DNA of 64,000 nucleotides from Ptychodera flava (GCF_041260155.1 NC_091933.1:30559933-30623932); one strand, 5' to 3'. Counted from the first letter of the stretch, positions 29,739 to 46,234 are shown. Numbers and translations are program-made. The notes: generated by a model from the letters alone, not told the origin.

Positions 29739-30425
29739 CGTCTGTCTGTCTATCTATCTGTCTGATAAATATACAGCGCCTAAAATCCAATGGTGCTCAG
29801 TGGCACTTTTAGTGATAATTAATGTAATGCTCCCTGAAATATGTGCGTTAAAGCGCCTTTTTTTAAAGTGTTGACATTTGGAGATGTCTTTATGTCGAGG
29901 AGTACAGAGTTCTAAAGGACAGGAGCTGCTGATGAGAATGAGCGGCGAATGTAGAAATTCAAATTCCGTATAGGTTTGTGCAGAAGGTACTTATCCGACG
30001 AGTGAAGAGTCCGTAAGGAAGAACAGAGTGCAATTTAGTTCCAGGGATATTGTGGAGACTTCAATATCCATACTCTCAGCTGACAAGGAAGTATGTGAAA
30101 GTTTATGCAGTCAGTGTTACACATAGAACAGTCTGTTTTACGCATCAATTATGTATCATTTTAATTGCTAAACTAAGGTCTATTGTGCCAACTTGGATAA
30201 CTGAACTCTCGTAAGAACAACTTCTTATCTCGACCTGAGACGATTACAGATCCACTGTGTTACCATTAACTTTAAAGTAAACTCAGTCTCGTACCTGTTT
30301 AAGTTTAGCCAACGACTCAATAAAAACCATACACGTTTGGTTTTCTTGAAGCATTCTGTGATTATTTAAATTGGTATGTATTCCAATTGTCCAATTACAT
30401 ATTATTGTTCAAGCCTGTTCACCTT
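28330..30425. other. Downstream flank of copy C
   Basis: From about 28450 homologous to the flank downstream of copy A (8.38-10.2 kb; shared CTTTCACTACAACGAC, CCGTTTTCCGATGT). It lacks A's 685-bp foldback, and carries a (TCTA)n tract at 29669-29762 instead. No gene. Short frames at 29005-29304 and 29316-29603 show no family features. Confidence 0.65.
29669..29762. repeat. Microsatellite (TCTA)n with TCTG variants
   Basis: About 23 units. Confidence 0.97.
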
Positions 30426-33400
30426 CTACAGAAATTCACTATGTGCTTTATTGCAGCTCATGGCTGTGAAAAATCCGACGGTGATGGACACACCGACAGT
30501 GGCCAGGGTAATGAAACACAGCTGATCAGTTATGATAGCTATTTTCTGCCAACTGTTGCACGTGTACTCTTCATCATCGTAATCTTCTTTGCTCTTCAAG
30601 TGTCTCTCGACGCGTTCGATGCCGAGCAGAGTCTGCCTCATGCTGCTCTGCAGGTCGAACGGTGCCTGCATGGAATTGTCGCTAACCCCGAACTTGCGCT
30701 GCATTGTCGGTGTGCTGTTTAAGGAAGACGGCAGGGACGGGTAACTCAGAAGTATGCTGTGCTTGGCCAGGTTAGAGCCACATGACGACTCCCCTCTGCT
30801 CGAGCATTTTCTGGACCCCTTAACCGGAACATACCACACGAAGCGATGCAACCCAAAGCGACCGAAAAACAGACGATGGACCAATTTGGGCACCGGACTT
30901 TTGCGATGATATATGTTCAATACCAAGACAGTCAACAAACAAGAAGTCAGCACAAGACATATTGCACTGAAATAGAAAGTACCTGTAATAAAAGTAAAAA
31001 AACGCAAGTATAAGAAAATTTGACGAATATTGAATGATTGTTTTATTCGCTGCATGTAGTTCGCATATATTGTACTTTCTCAAAAGGCGCAATTCCTTAT
31101 TCCTCGTTTTGTCAAAGATACTTCTTCAGTCGTGGTAGGAGTGTTTTCATACTGTTGCATCATCATAGCTTACGCCAAATAAAAAATATGTGTGTTTCCA
31201 GTAAACCGACCTATCTTATATAATTCCCTCCGACTCTAAAGATTTGCACTTTCAACAATCGATCAGGTATGATTTTACCGAATTTTGCGAGCTTTTTTTC
31301 TGTGGGTAACAACCAGAGATAACCTGCCTACAATGTTTCCTGACGGACGGCATATCAACGGAAACACACGATATTTTTATGCATTAAGAATTCTCCTAGC
31401 AACCATAATTTTGGTTGCTCTATATCACATTCCCATATCTCAAATGTTGTTACAGAGCCGAAATGTGAAAACCCGATCAATGACGAAGATGAAACAGTAG
31501 AATGGTATATATTCGCACCGATGGTATGTGACGCATGTGGGATACATTCAATGAGAGAAACATTTACAAATGTGCGCAAGCCCTCTGGTCTCGGATAACA
31601 TTCACGTAAATTACTTTGGTAACATGCATAGTATCTTTACATTGTGACCATCACATCTCAGTCTTAAGGTAGAAGGCGCCTCGGGACAGATATTCAGACA
31701 CTAAAATTTCTACAATTCTTTCCATATCTACCACTTGAGGGGTCTCATTTTAAAGATATTGGAGAGAGAAAAACTTTCAACGTCTTAGTTTTTCGAAAAT
31801 CCGAATTTGAATTTTTCCCCATAGAGTTAATACAGGGAGGGCGGCCATTTTTAATTTTAAATATTGCAAAGTATTGGGCAATGTTTCGCTAGTTCCAAAC
31901 TTTTCATGGTGACCCCCTCCCGATTTTTATTAATGATTTGGTAAGGGAATGGATGAAAGTTTCATTTAGGAAGGTCTGAGCAAACGTTTAAGTCTTTCAC
32001 GTTCGAGGCGCATACTTCCTTTAATGGAACAGTTGATATCAAACTACAACTCACTAATCAATGGAAATCTTCCATCGGCAGTTGAAGAAACTCTACTTGA
32101 TACCCCTGTGTAGAACATTATTAACGTCAGCAAGTTGGTGATTCCAAGCGACATCTTTTCTCCAGACTCCACAGGTATTAAGAAGACGAACAAGCTCAAG
32201 CAGGAGATTAGTATGAACGGTACGACAATGAACAACAAGCCGAAACAGGGGCGGCGTTTCAATGCGAGAGTCATCATAGCACCGCTCATCTCGAACGGGT
32301 TGTGGGATATCATGCTCTCGAAAGCGTCGATCTCTGCGCTCAGCAACTCCCATTCTCCGTGCTCTTGGTAGTGGTCGAGGTGTACAGACGTGTTGACGAA
32401 TTCCAGCTGTTTTCTCTCGTAAGACCACGACGAGAAGTGTAGGTTACACACCTGGGTGTCGAACGGGACGTACCTGATATTGAACTTACAGCTGTTCTGG
32501 AGGAATACTGGAACTGTCCACAACACGTGGCCGGTATGTGCCACGACGACGTTGGTGTCGGACTTAATAAGTCCATCACTGTTCTGTGCACTGCAATGAG
32601 AAAATGCGCGGCCATGTATTATCCAACTAGGATGATGATAATCGCCGAACATTTGTCGTTTTCCAAGATGTAATTTTGAAATTTATGCTGAAGGATAGTC
32701 ATCCTTACGACAAGAACATTTCTTCCCGTAATATTTGATTGGACCGAACTTCATTTTAGCGGGATAAAAACATAGCAAAATGAATAAGGAATAAATAAAA
32801 GATACGAAATCTTGCTTATCATCTTTTTTCGATCAGATGATATGGTGATTTTGTGGAAAATTGTGACAGTACGTTTGCTGTCATTATTTCATTAATTAAC
32901 TTAATTACTTTACAATACCTATTAATTTAGTATTTTGAGAAGGTTAAATAAGCAAAAAGTCATCATTTATGAGCGAGGCTGGCTGGGTAGGTTTTGTTAC
33001 AACAACGAAAACACAGTCTTGCCAAATATTAGCTCTGTCAGACTGACTATTGATTTACTTTGATGTCAAAATGCCTGACTGAACTTTTAAATAATTATTA
33101 ATAAATACGTGAACGTTTGGGTATATAGTATAATGATCTTTTTATCGACTTCACTTCGTCCATTTGGGCCTTCAATATGTAAAGAGTTTGACATCATACC
33201 TATTGAGAACGGCCGTATCGGGTAGCCAAACTTTGTCAGCTGGAAATCGTATTTCTGTAATACCGTCGTAATCTTCAGGGTTCCAACTGAGAAATTTATC
33301 TTGCCAACGCTGAAAAGTAAGAACATCATTTATGAAGAAGGCTGCTTCTTGAAACGTTTAAACATTTTCAAGCCTACAAAGCTTGCTACATGTAGGGGCA

Positions 33401-34773
33401 TTAATATTTTTTTAAAAATCAAGTTTACTGTACATCCAAAAAAATCAACTTTGCTGTACATCCATTGTGCCGAAATGACTATCTGAGTATAGCCAATAAT
33501 AGTATGGAAAATGTATCCCCATCGTTACAGAAATTAGAGAATGCTTTATTCTCCCCATTTCAATTTTGTGAGATACTCGAGAACATTAGTATTTGAAATA
33601 ATTATTGTTCAGGGACTTTCCAAGTTTAATTTCGAACGATTTGTTTCGATTTGTTTCACCGATCTATCGTCACAGTGTTTGGGGAAGTTGAGATCAAAAT
33701 TTCGTATTTCTAATTTTTGTACATCTAACTTTTGCTCATATTTTAGAGAAAAGTGGAGGGATTGGAAGTCTACGGTAAATAATTTCGTTTGCATTGTTTT
33801 CTTATCTACCGTACCATATCTCTGTGAAAAACTGTGAGAAGGGTGGGAACTGAAGTATTTACCTGATTTATATACGCCGTCAGGGTGATCATTTGCTGTT
33901 TCTCGTCCTGGAAGATAAGATAAGAAAACAAGACATCCATCAAAGCCTTGCCAGACTCCAAGTGGTCATTGCTGATCTATAGACGGAAAGACCCTCGATG
34001 GTCTCTTGTTAATCTCAGACACATATATTGTGCTTGGTAAGTTTGACATTTTACGTCTACCTTTCACAAAAGCGAACATGCACTGCACTTTTCCATCATC
34101 CCTCTATGTCTGATACAAATAGTATCATAACGCAATTGTAGGAAAGTTAATTGCACACGCAAACAAATAGACAAAACCCACCATGTCGTCAATTCGGTGT
34201 AAACACACGACGAATCCCAGAGCCAATGCATCTGTAGCATTCTTCACCGGCAAAACGTCCGTGTCGTAGTCTTGTAACAAGTCACGCGACAAACGGCTGA
34301 ACGGGCTCACATCAGAAGCGCGTATTCCTGCAGATGCCAAATTGAGTACACAGCAGTTCATTAGATACGAGATCGCCACATCAATTTGTACTGAATTTAT
34401 AATGTCACTGTCCATTCTGGGCTCTATTTGTACTAAATGTCAGGTCAACACAGATGATTGCTGTTCGGCCCTACGTCTCGTGCACTTAAGTAACGAGTTA
34501 CCTGCATATTGATAAGTTGACTTTCGGTTTCCCTTATGCAAGTTTGTGTACTTGAGAGAGAGGGACAAGATATCGATGTGGTGCAGCTCTTGCTATTATT
34601 CTATTCTTTGTTTTCTGATCCACATGTCAGTACAATGTACGACAGACATAATGATAGGACAAACGCTAATTAAAATTCTGAACATGGATGTACAAAACGA
34701 ACGATCCTAAAGTATACAACAAAAAAGCATAATAGCAATGATGATGCTGCTTTCTCTACCGACCAATACATGC

Positions 34774-34854
<81 letters not shown>

Positions 34855-35265
34855 GAACTTCCCCTGACATGCGGTAGCAGAGAAATAAAGTGAAATTAGT
34901 TTGTGAGAATACTAGCCATACCTCTATATGGAAAAGGGAGTTGCAATACTTTCTCCGTGCATACGGTCGTTCTACTCGTAAAAGTTCGTAAATATGTACA
35001 GAGCTCAAACAATGTAATACGATACACTTGTGATATATCAATGTAACAGATGGGATTACAGAGGTTACGATTCGCCATGCCCCAACTAAACACGGTACCG
35101 TTCAGAAAATAAGCTTACACAAACATCAGTACTTTCACTTGCGCTCCGGCGAGTTTGTTATTCTAGTGTGCCATAAAATAATATCAAATCGATGGGAAAC
35201 TTACCACAATGGATGATTGTGATGAGAAATGCTACATTCAACGAACAACTCAGTTGCGACACCAT
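30426..35265 (-). CDS. nAChR-like Cys-loop receptor subunit, copy C, intact (484 aa predicted)
   Basis: Six exons with the same phases as copy B: 35205-35265 (61 nt, signal peptide MVSQLSCSLNVAFLITIIHC), 34182-34327 (146), 33863-33907 (45), 33200-33309 (110), 32055-32590 (536), 30426-30982 (557, stop). Total 1455 nt. Cys-loop CKFNIRYVPFDTQVC; loop B Trp in SSWSY; loop A is KVWLPDT (Arg replaced by Leu against A and B). Loop C is DAFESMISHN, with no cysteine pair and no tyrosines, so non-alpha type. M2 is GEKMSLGITNLLTLIMFY followed by TGVSSRVSS, adding an Arg at the outer mouth. The M3-M4 loop has a two-residue insertion and an extra Cys pair region (SRKCSSRGESSCGSN). M4 carries Cys (ITDQLCFITLATV). 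Divergence from B is moderate, spread over the whole protein and frame-preserving, suggesting that both are kept by selection. Intron 5 holds a 353-bp MITE. Confidence 0.92.
31668..32020. mobile_element. 353-bp MITE flanked by TTAA, intron 5 of copy C
   Basis: Ends GGTAGAAGGCGCCTCG and, inverted, CGAGGCGCATACTTCCT (about 16 of 18 paired allowing one gap). TTAA at 31664-31667 and 32021-32024. The matching introns in A and B lack it. The right end is 34 nt from the exon 5 donor. No coding capacity. Confidence 0.82.
34777..34852. repeat. Microsatellite (AG)n, intron 1 of copy C
   Basis: About 38 units, at the same intron location as the different tracts in A and B. Confidence 0.97.
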
Positions 35266-35448
35266 GATTCACAGCTTGACTGCCGTCTCTCTATCCGGTA
35301 TTTGCCGTGTGCGTTGCCACCGAATTCACCTTTTTGTATGTTTGCAAATATGTTAATGAGCGGATAATACCGAGAAGTGAGTCATGCATGGTGCATTATA
35401 AACAGAAATACGAGACCATGATAAGCCATGTGTCGACACACATATGTC

Positions 35449-35465
35449 ACATATCGCATACCCTG
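35449..35465 (-). promoter_or_regulatory. Conserved 17-nt upstream motif, copy C
   Basis: Identical 17 bases, 184 nt before the start codon. Confidence 0.45.
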
Positions 35466-35469
35466 TCAT

Positions 35470-36505
35470 TTTGAAAATTTGCATTGATGATGTACAGCAA
35501 AATTATACGACAATAGAAGAGCAAAATTGATGTACGTATTCCAGACGAACCCGCCACAAAAATAATTTAGTTGAAAATGTTTAGAGGTAACTAATTCTTC
35601 GTAGCGAAAATTTGAAACATCTGGTCTCGAGTAAGAATGAGCTTTCTGTGAAACGTAGAAACCGTATGCGAGGTCGGGGTCGGAGGATTAGATAGACACT
35701 GACAAGAATTCGTGTATTCACCTACCTTGGAGGCAATGCGTTTCAACAACAGCAACAAGTCATCTCGCTTTTCGCTAAGACAGAACATGAAATTTGTGGT
35801 ATGACATTGTACGTTGTCATGGATACTGTGATCAGTGCATTAATCGATAAATTGGTAACATACATGTAAAGTCAACAACAACAACAACAGCAACAACAAC
35901 CCGATATTTTTCTTTTACAATTTTTACTGGTACATTTTTCATCACAGCACACCAGCGCGTCCTCAAAACACAGGGTCCCGGTTAAAAACAAAATTTCATA
36001 ATTATCCTAAAATTTCATATCCTAAAATTTCATATCCAGATTTTAAATACAATACTGTCGGTTCTTATCGACTTTCTGAATTCATGATGCATGACTTGGG
36101 AAAACACTATGAAAAAGGGACAAGTCGCGCCGTTTGATTGTGCTATTGTGGAATTAAAGTGCACTACCATGCTAATCCTTTCATGGAATAAATAGGGGAC
36201 ATAGAAATGGAGTATTCCTGGAACAATATTCCAATTTTCCTAGAACGAAAACGTATGATGTATTGGTGGTCGAGTGTGTGACAAATATAGTATATTCTCA
36301 TTCTGCCTGTTCGAGAATGCTGTACACCTGTTACCAACAAATTTCCGGAGGCTAAGGGTCTGCGCGCTCTCTCCCAGTAAGTTTGACATTTTACATATGA
36401 CTTCTTTCACAGCAGCTCCCATGATGTGAATGTTTCATAATTTTATACCACTCCAGGTCATGTGACCTATTGTTCTTGCCATCCATTTATCCCTGAAAAC
36501 ACGAC
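35470..36505. other. Intergenic beyond the receptor cluster
   Basis: Holds a (CAA)n-like stretch (35872-35900), three near-identical CTAAAATTTCATA units at 36005-36033, and a minus-strand frame ending MFCLSEKRDDLLLLLKRIASK before a GTAGGT donor-like site (about 35728-35788) that could be an isolated exon but shows no family match. Nothing else is supported. Confidence 0.5.
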
Positions 36506-36509
36506 TGAA

Positions 36510-36685
36510 ACCTATTGTTCTTATGCAAAAATAAGTAATCAGTCATAATTTTATTCATATGTAAATAAGTAATCACCACACTTTCATGAAAGAAAATCAT
36601 TATCATATCAATAAAAGTGTAGTGATTACTTATTTAAATAAGAAAAAAGTATGACTGATTACTAATTTGCAAGAGAACAATAGGT
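36510..36685. mobile_element. 176-bp foldback MITE
   Basis: Two arms of about 75 bp pair almost completely (outer end ACCTATTGTTCTT, inner end AGTAATCACCACACTTT), with a loop of about 25 bp near 36590. An extra copy of the end motif lies at 36467-36479. Its inner motif AATCACCACACTT also occurs in the hairpin at 38083-38155. Confidence 0.8.
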
Positions 36686-36770
36686 CAAGCCGAGATGTCT
36701 AAAGCATTCACACACATTCAATAACAAAATGAAGACAATTTGTTCAACTGATATGTTATAGCATCACATT

Positions 36771-37428
36771 TTATAATTCAATTTTAACTTTCTTTGGACC
36801 ATGCTCAATGTAAGCAACATGATTTGTTGATGAAGACTGTCCATCTTTAGATTCGGCGTCTTCTTGGGTTGGACCAATCTTGTCTGTTTTGTTACATTGT
36901 TTTGTCGTAACTTGAGAAACTGGTTTACTTACAGATTCCTCTGATTTAACACTAGATGGAGGTGGTAGTAATATATTCGACACATGCTTTTGTTGTACAG
37001 TAGACATACATTTGAGGCGCGTAAACCGTCATCTGATCTGTGACCTGTTTGTTCTTTGATAAGCTGCTCATCGAATCCCTGATGGTACAAAGATGTTGCC
37101 ACATTCACCTGAAATTATCAAACACAAGACATATGTGACAAATAGCATGGAAATAAGTACAGCCTTTTTGTAACGTTTGTGGAATAGTCGAAAGAAATTT
37201 TGTGATACTGCCGCACACACAACAAATTGTTTTGGTCAATGAATTTAATTTTATAACTTTACAGAATTCGTTTTGTGTATAAATATTTTAGTAAAGGAAT
37301 AAATTACCTTGCCAGAATATCCAGTGTGCTGGCTGTCTGGCCAAGCCATCTTGCACATTTGCTTTGTGTAAAGACGTATATTTTCTGGCAGGAGAACTTG
37401 ATTATCCCTTGGCAAGGGTCATCGATAG
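36771..37428 (-). pseudogene. Crypton-like tyrosine recombinase, C-terminal exons, decayed
   Basis: Upstream piece 37318-37428 reads LPENIRLYTKQMCKMAW and ends HTGYSGK before a GTAATT donor. After a 209-bp intron, 37108 resumes with VNVATSLYHQGFDEQLI, then KEQTGHRSDD. This is the HSGK...DEQLI...TGHRS signature of Crypton and Crypton-derived (DUF3504-type) recombinases, where GHRS carries the second catalytic His-Arg. Shortly after, the frame shifts (about 37025-37045). The continuing frame 36771-37018 (VQQKHVSNILLPPPS) is the usual family tail. At the place of the catalytic Tyr the aligned residue is Leu. The frame break plus lost Tyr mean it is not a working recombinase. The N-terminal part was not found. 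It is either a decayed transposon or a broken domesticated gene. Confidence 0.68.
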
Positions 37429-37429
37429 T

Positions 37430-38080
37430 ACAATCCCGTCCGGTGTTATCATCGCCAAGTACTTTTTTATAAGTTGAAGTACACATCGTGGATTTTATAC
37501 GCTCCGTAGTAGCGGCTGCTCTCATAGGGCAGTTTGCCCGTGTAAAATCCTCTTTGGTTGTTTTTACATGGCCGTCCATGGAACTCTAGGAAGTCTCTTG
37601 GGTCATCAGATCAGACAAGTTGACAAGGTCCATCTTGACCAGTCGAAAACACGAAAATGGTATTGAAAGCCTGATGCATCCACGAGGCAATCACATGCAT
37701 CTACAGATTGAATTCCTTCTCGCTAGCCAATAGCCAACAAGATAGAGTAAGGCAAGCCATTTTATTTAACCAATCAGACTAAAATAGTTTCCTTCTACAC
37801 AGGTGCATTATACCACTCTGTAGCTCTTATTCAAATGCAGATTTGCAGTTGACCAGAGCCCTTGTCCTACTTGTCTGGGATAGGTCATTCTCCCAAACTC
37901 GCATGCCAGGTGCATAATGACCTCTGTGAACCTTTCGACGTACAATGGGTCACTCCATTCCATTGTGGGTATTAACATCAAAAGTAGACGATTTATTGAC
38001 AGTAATTTTCAAATTTTAGAGAAGATTGGCCTGTTTTTCGTGGTATAAGTCGTTAATCACACCTCGTTGGTGAGCTGTTA
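37430..38080. other. Intergenic, no gene recognised
   Basis: Continues upstream of the recombinase piece on the minus strand, but no further recombinase motifs are recognisable. The 91-codon frame 37304-37579 is out of frame with the conserved motifs. Confidence 0.5.
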
Positions 38081-38082
38081 CA

Positions 38083-38155
38083 GCTGTTACAGTTGTAATC
38101 ACCACACTTATGGTCAGTTCCTGACCATAAGTGTGGTGATTACAACTGTAACAGC
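38083..38155. repeat. Perfect hairpin, 35-bp arms, 3-nt loop
   Basis: Arms 38083-38117 and 38121-38155 are exact reverse complements around TTC. It could be a very young snapback repeat, the core of a MITE, or a hairpin RNA source. A partial extra GCTGTTACAG unit precedes it (38074-38083). Confidence 0.95.
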
Positions 38156-38159
38156 ACAC

Positions 38160-38909
38160 CTACTCGTGCAATTAACTATACTTACCGTCTGTGTCAGCAT
38201 ATCGCGTTGTCTCACCCAAGTGCACGTCTCTGCACAGTCACTGATATGAAAATCGTAATGTACGTGTGAATTTCCTGACCTTTTAACTTGAATTCGTATC
38301 TTATCAAGTGTTAGAGACTCTTATTTTATCAGGCGCAGTGCGATGGACAATTCCCATTACCACAATTTATGTGCATTTTTTTTACAGAAAATATTGGATT
38401 TTTAAAAAAGATCCATTCTGACATCATGGCTGTTACACTAAATACTTGAAGCGAGCACATGCTATAGGATGGCGCTCTTGTAAATATCCAGGTTGAAAAT
38501 AACAACATCTCCTAGGAGGAGGAAGTGTTATTAATTTGTTTTCTGTAGTGAGAGAGGGAGGGAGAGAGACAGACAGACAAACAAACAGAAAGACAGACAG
38601 AGAGTGGGACAGACAGTGAGTCAGAGATAGACAGACAGTGGCAGAGACGGAGAATATGTTTTTAATTTCTTGATCAATACTTTTTATTGCAGTATTGATA
38701 GTTTACATCATAACAAACAGAAGAAGCCATCTGTGTCTCTTATCCAGCATAAAACTGTAATAAATAGTTGCTCCGTCAGCAGTCTGAGAAAAAAAATGTG
38801 TAGGTATCAAGTATACCTCACGATTGATTTCAATCTAATTTAGTAATGGAAGTTCATGTCATCAGTCTAGCAATGCGACCTGTATAGCCATGAAGGTCAA
38901 ACATATTCT

Positions 38910-38957
<48 letters not shown>

Positions 38958-40910
38958 TCTTATTTTCATATAGCCTGATAAAAAATACCGATATATCAAG
39001 GACGGTTTTTATCCAATATATGATACAGTACGATTTTCATCACTTTGTGACCAAATATGTCAATGAAATCGGTAACAGAAGTATCCCTTTAACGTAAACG
39101 CGGGGTAAACGCTATTTGTGTATAATGGGGAAAACAAACGTCAGAGATAACTTGCCTGTAAATAATAACACACTCAGATCCATGGGTTTTGCTAATTTGC
39201 ACATCAGCTTGTAAAACTAGGACTTTCAATATTTTTCCACTTGCAGAATCGAATACGGCAGTACATATGTAATAATAAAGATTACACATAATTGGGATCA
39301 CAATATTTATAGCAGCCACACTGAACACTGTTTGTAAAAACAAACAAATTGAAATTCTATGCATCACGGGGTAAGAGTGAAAGATACCAAGGCAGAACTT
39401 GCGAATTTCGTAAAAAGTTGAGTCCGGCTTATTACTCCAGGCCACTTGTAAAATGGCAGTAGACACATTATAGGTGGATTTCAGTTCAAACGTCTCACGC
39501 ACCTTGCATACGAACTGCCCAGAAAGAATAAATGGTGCCCCGTCTTTAAAGTTCCGAGTCGTTCTTGAATATGTCATACAGCTCTTTTTTCTGTGGTGTC
39601 TAGTATGCAATGTTCCAGTTACTTCTAATCAGTCTTCTATCGCGGAGAAACACACCTGTTCAAGAAAGTAAAAACTGCGTGAATCGTCATTTGCCTCGGG
39701 TCAAATTTAGGACTTAGGATCGTGAGAGTAATCTGGTATTAACAAAAGAGGCGATTCGCTGTAGATGGATTGATAATCTGCAAACAGATACTGACACAAT
39801 TCGATGAAAGTATTCCTTGTGCAAGTAATAGCCCTGAACTCAATAAAAAGGGCCTATCCATTTTGGGGGTTTTACAGTTTACTGGATTAAACATGAAAGG
39901 CAATCTAACATAACATTTTAAGGTTCCATATGGTGCAGTCATCGACAAATTTAAATGTAAAGCGTTGGAGCAATATTTTGAATTTCACCCTCTTCTTTTA
40001 TCATAGTTTTACCGTGACGGCTCGGCGAAAAATAGATGGGCGAAACCAAAAATAGATTTGCGGGTGTTCTTTCTGCGAAGGGTTATTTTTCGATCTCACT
40101 CTATTATTTTTACACATTTTGCTTTTGTTTCAAAGAAAGTATTTGATATCGAACGCAGAAAAAGTAAAACGCTCCTTTTTAAGCAATTACGTTGAAAACG
40201 TACGTTTTTCGCAAGCACACTGTGCTGTTATCGTGGTAGGGTTTGAAAAATTAAATTGGAAACACCAAGAGTTTAGTAACGTCTTCCTCTCTAAAACGAA
40301 AACGCATTGCTGAAGGTGTGAAGACAAACGTGGAAATGAGCTGAACTTGACTTACGAATTCTTGCCATACCAGTATGATAATATTTTACATGAATACTTA
40401 TGTTTGCATACGAATTATATCAGTTATAAACATGTAAACAGTCCGACCATAGCCTTTTAGATAAAAATGTGAATTTGACTTCAATGAAAAATGATGATCA
40501 GAGATATATACTTCCGTTTGATCCATGAAGCCTGAACATTGTCCATTTTCAATACATCTGCACTGAGAACTATTGACCTTAATGTTTACAGAATCATCGT
40601 ACACAATTTTTAAAAAATGCCGTCTAAATAAACCCAAGTAAAAATGGCAAAATGGCTGACGCAGCTAGTCTAGATTGACTTATCTCCTTTTTTTTACAAA
40701 CAGGGGATTTGATGGCAAACGCAACCAGTAACTGGTATCCACAGTCTTGTCGTCGCACTTTGTCAGTTGCGTTATACCGTGATATATAACCTTACATTTG
40801 CAATGTTATTGGAGCGGTGATGTTACTAATTGCGTCTCCAAATGAGTACCTCATATTTTAACGAAATCGGAAGCCAAGCTGAAGCCCCATTCAACACAGG
40901 TACAAGCACT
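38160..40910. other. Gene-poor stretch
   Basis: GA/ACAG-rich simple sequence at 38548-38650, a (GA)n tract at 38917-38952, then mostly unique AT-rich DNA. The longest frame is 173 codons on the minus strand (39089-39610). It has a hydrophobic stretch (ISICLFLQTVFSVAAINIVI) but no family features, and is left as an unrecognised frame of doubtful status. Confidence 0.45.
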
Positions 40911-40916
40911 ATAGGG

Positions 40917-41411
40917 AAAAATTGCGAGACTAGAGCGGGAAAATGACGCTTTCTCGCAATCAGTGAGAAGGCTGTTCTTATTCTCATCGCTGTCGGTGAG
41001 AAAATTTTAATCTCCACTGGAGATTGGTGAGAAATGCACTCCTTGGCGAGAATCAAGAGTAAGAACAAATTCTCACCGGTGATGATGGAAATTCTCACTA
41101 AGTACATTGAAAACTGAAATTCTGATTCTTGCCAATGAATGGGGAGTCTTGCTGATTCTCGCCAATGAACGGCGAGTCTTGATGATTCTCGCCAGTGAAT
41201 TTCAATTCTCACTGTACTTGGTGAGAATTTCCATTCTCAACGGTGATAATTTGTTCTTACACTTGATTCTCGCCAAGGAGTGCATTTCTCACCAATTTCC
41301 AGTGGAGATTAAAATTTTCTCACCGACAGCGGTGAGAATAAGAATAGATTCTCACTGATTGCGAGAAAGTGTCATTTTCTCGCTCTAGTCTCGCAATTTT
41401 TCCCTATAGTG
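40917..41411. mobile_element. 495-bp CACTA-like MITE, AAG target duplication
   Basis: Ends CACTATAGGGAAAAATTGCG and its complement, with inverted arms extending over almost the whole element (GAGACTAGAGCG, TCACCGGTGA-like, GCACTCCTTGGCGAGAATCA). The direct repeat AAG flanks it (40914-40916, 41412-41414). The centre (41116-41210) has three related units of about 36 bp built on TGATTCTCGCCAATGAA. A CACTA terminus with 3-bp duplication is diagnostic of the CACTA/EnSpm group. No transposase, so non-autonomous. Confidence 0.85.
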
Positions 41412-41414
41412 AAG

Positions 41415-45586
<4,172 letters not shown>

Positions 45587-45590
45587 TTAA

Positions 45591-46104
45591 GCCCCACTAG
45601 CTGTATCTTTTAGCATTATTTTTATGATTTTACTTTCAAACTAAAATAAGTTTGTGACAATGTAGTCATTTAGGTCTGTGTACACACTGCTGGGGCTATA
45701 TATGCAATTTTGAACAAGATAAAGATTACACTGCTATTAAATGTTCGCCCAAACATTAAATCACAGCCCCATGCAGAAAAGCTAAAACCCTTGATACTAT
45801 GCATATCTGCATTTAAATCTTCATATAAACTGCACAGAGTAGTCCAATGTAATGCATAGGGGTGAATGTTTTCAACTATGACATTGTATATTCTGATTCC
45901 TTTTTAATATTACCAATTTTTGAAAATGCCAGGAAATCAAAATGACCGTTAATAAAATTTTAATTTACATGTCAAATGTTTCTGAAAGGAATGGTTTCCT
46001 AATGCAGTAAAAGCTCATATCTCTTCAGAGGGTAGAATTCAGAGAGGAGAGAATAGGTAGATAATTTAGGTCAACAAATTTCAAGAGTTACAGCTAGTGG
46101 GGCC
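45591..46104. mobile_element. 514-bp MITE flanked by TTAA
   Basis: Left end GCCCCACTAGCTGTA and the inverted right end TACAGCTAGTGGGGCC, each bordered by TTAA (45587-45590, 46105-46108). The interior has GGGGCT near the left and no coding frame. It shares its terminal motif with a more decayed relative at about 44586. Confidence 0.8.
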
Positions 46105-46210
46105 TTAACGATGCGTTACTTTATTTCACCCCTAAATGGACTGATCCTTAGCTTCGCTTTACATAGAAAGAGCCTGGCAACAGGTTCAATATAAGTCAAT
46201 TAAGTTTCTA

Positions 46211-46234
46211 AGGGGGGTGGGGGGGGTGGGGGGA
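46211..46234 (+). other. G-run with quadruplex potential
   Basis: Runs of six, eight and six guanines separated by single T, which can supply four G-tracts. On the sense (minus) strand of the EGF-type gene this is a C-run beyond its predicted 3' end. Confidence 0.5.

Noticed and set aside
39089-39610. 173-codon minus-strand frame as a membrane protein gene
   Set aside because: No signal, splice context or family motif was found; one hydrophobic stretch in AT-rich DNA is expected by chance.
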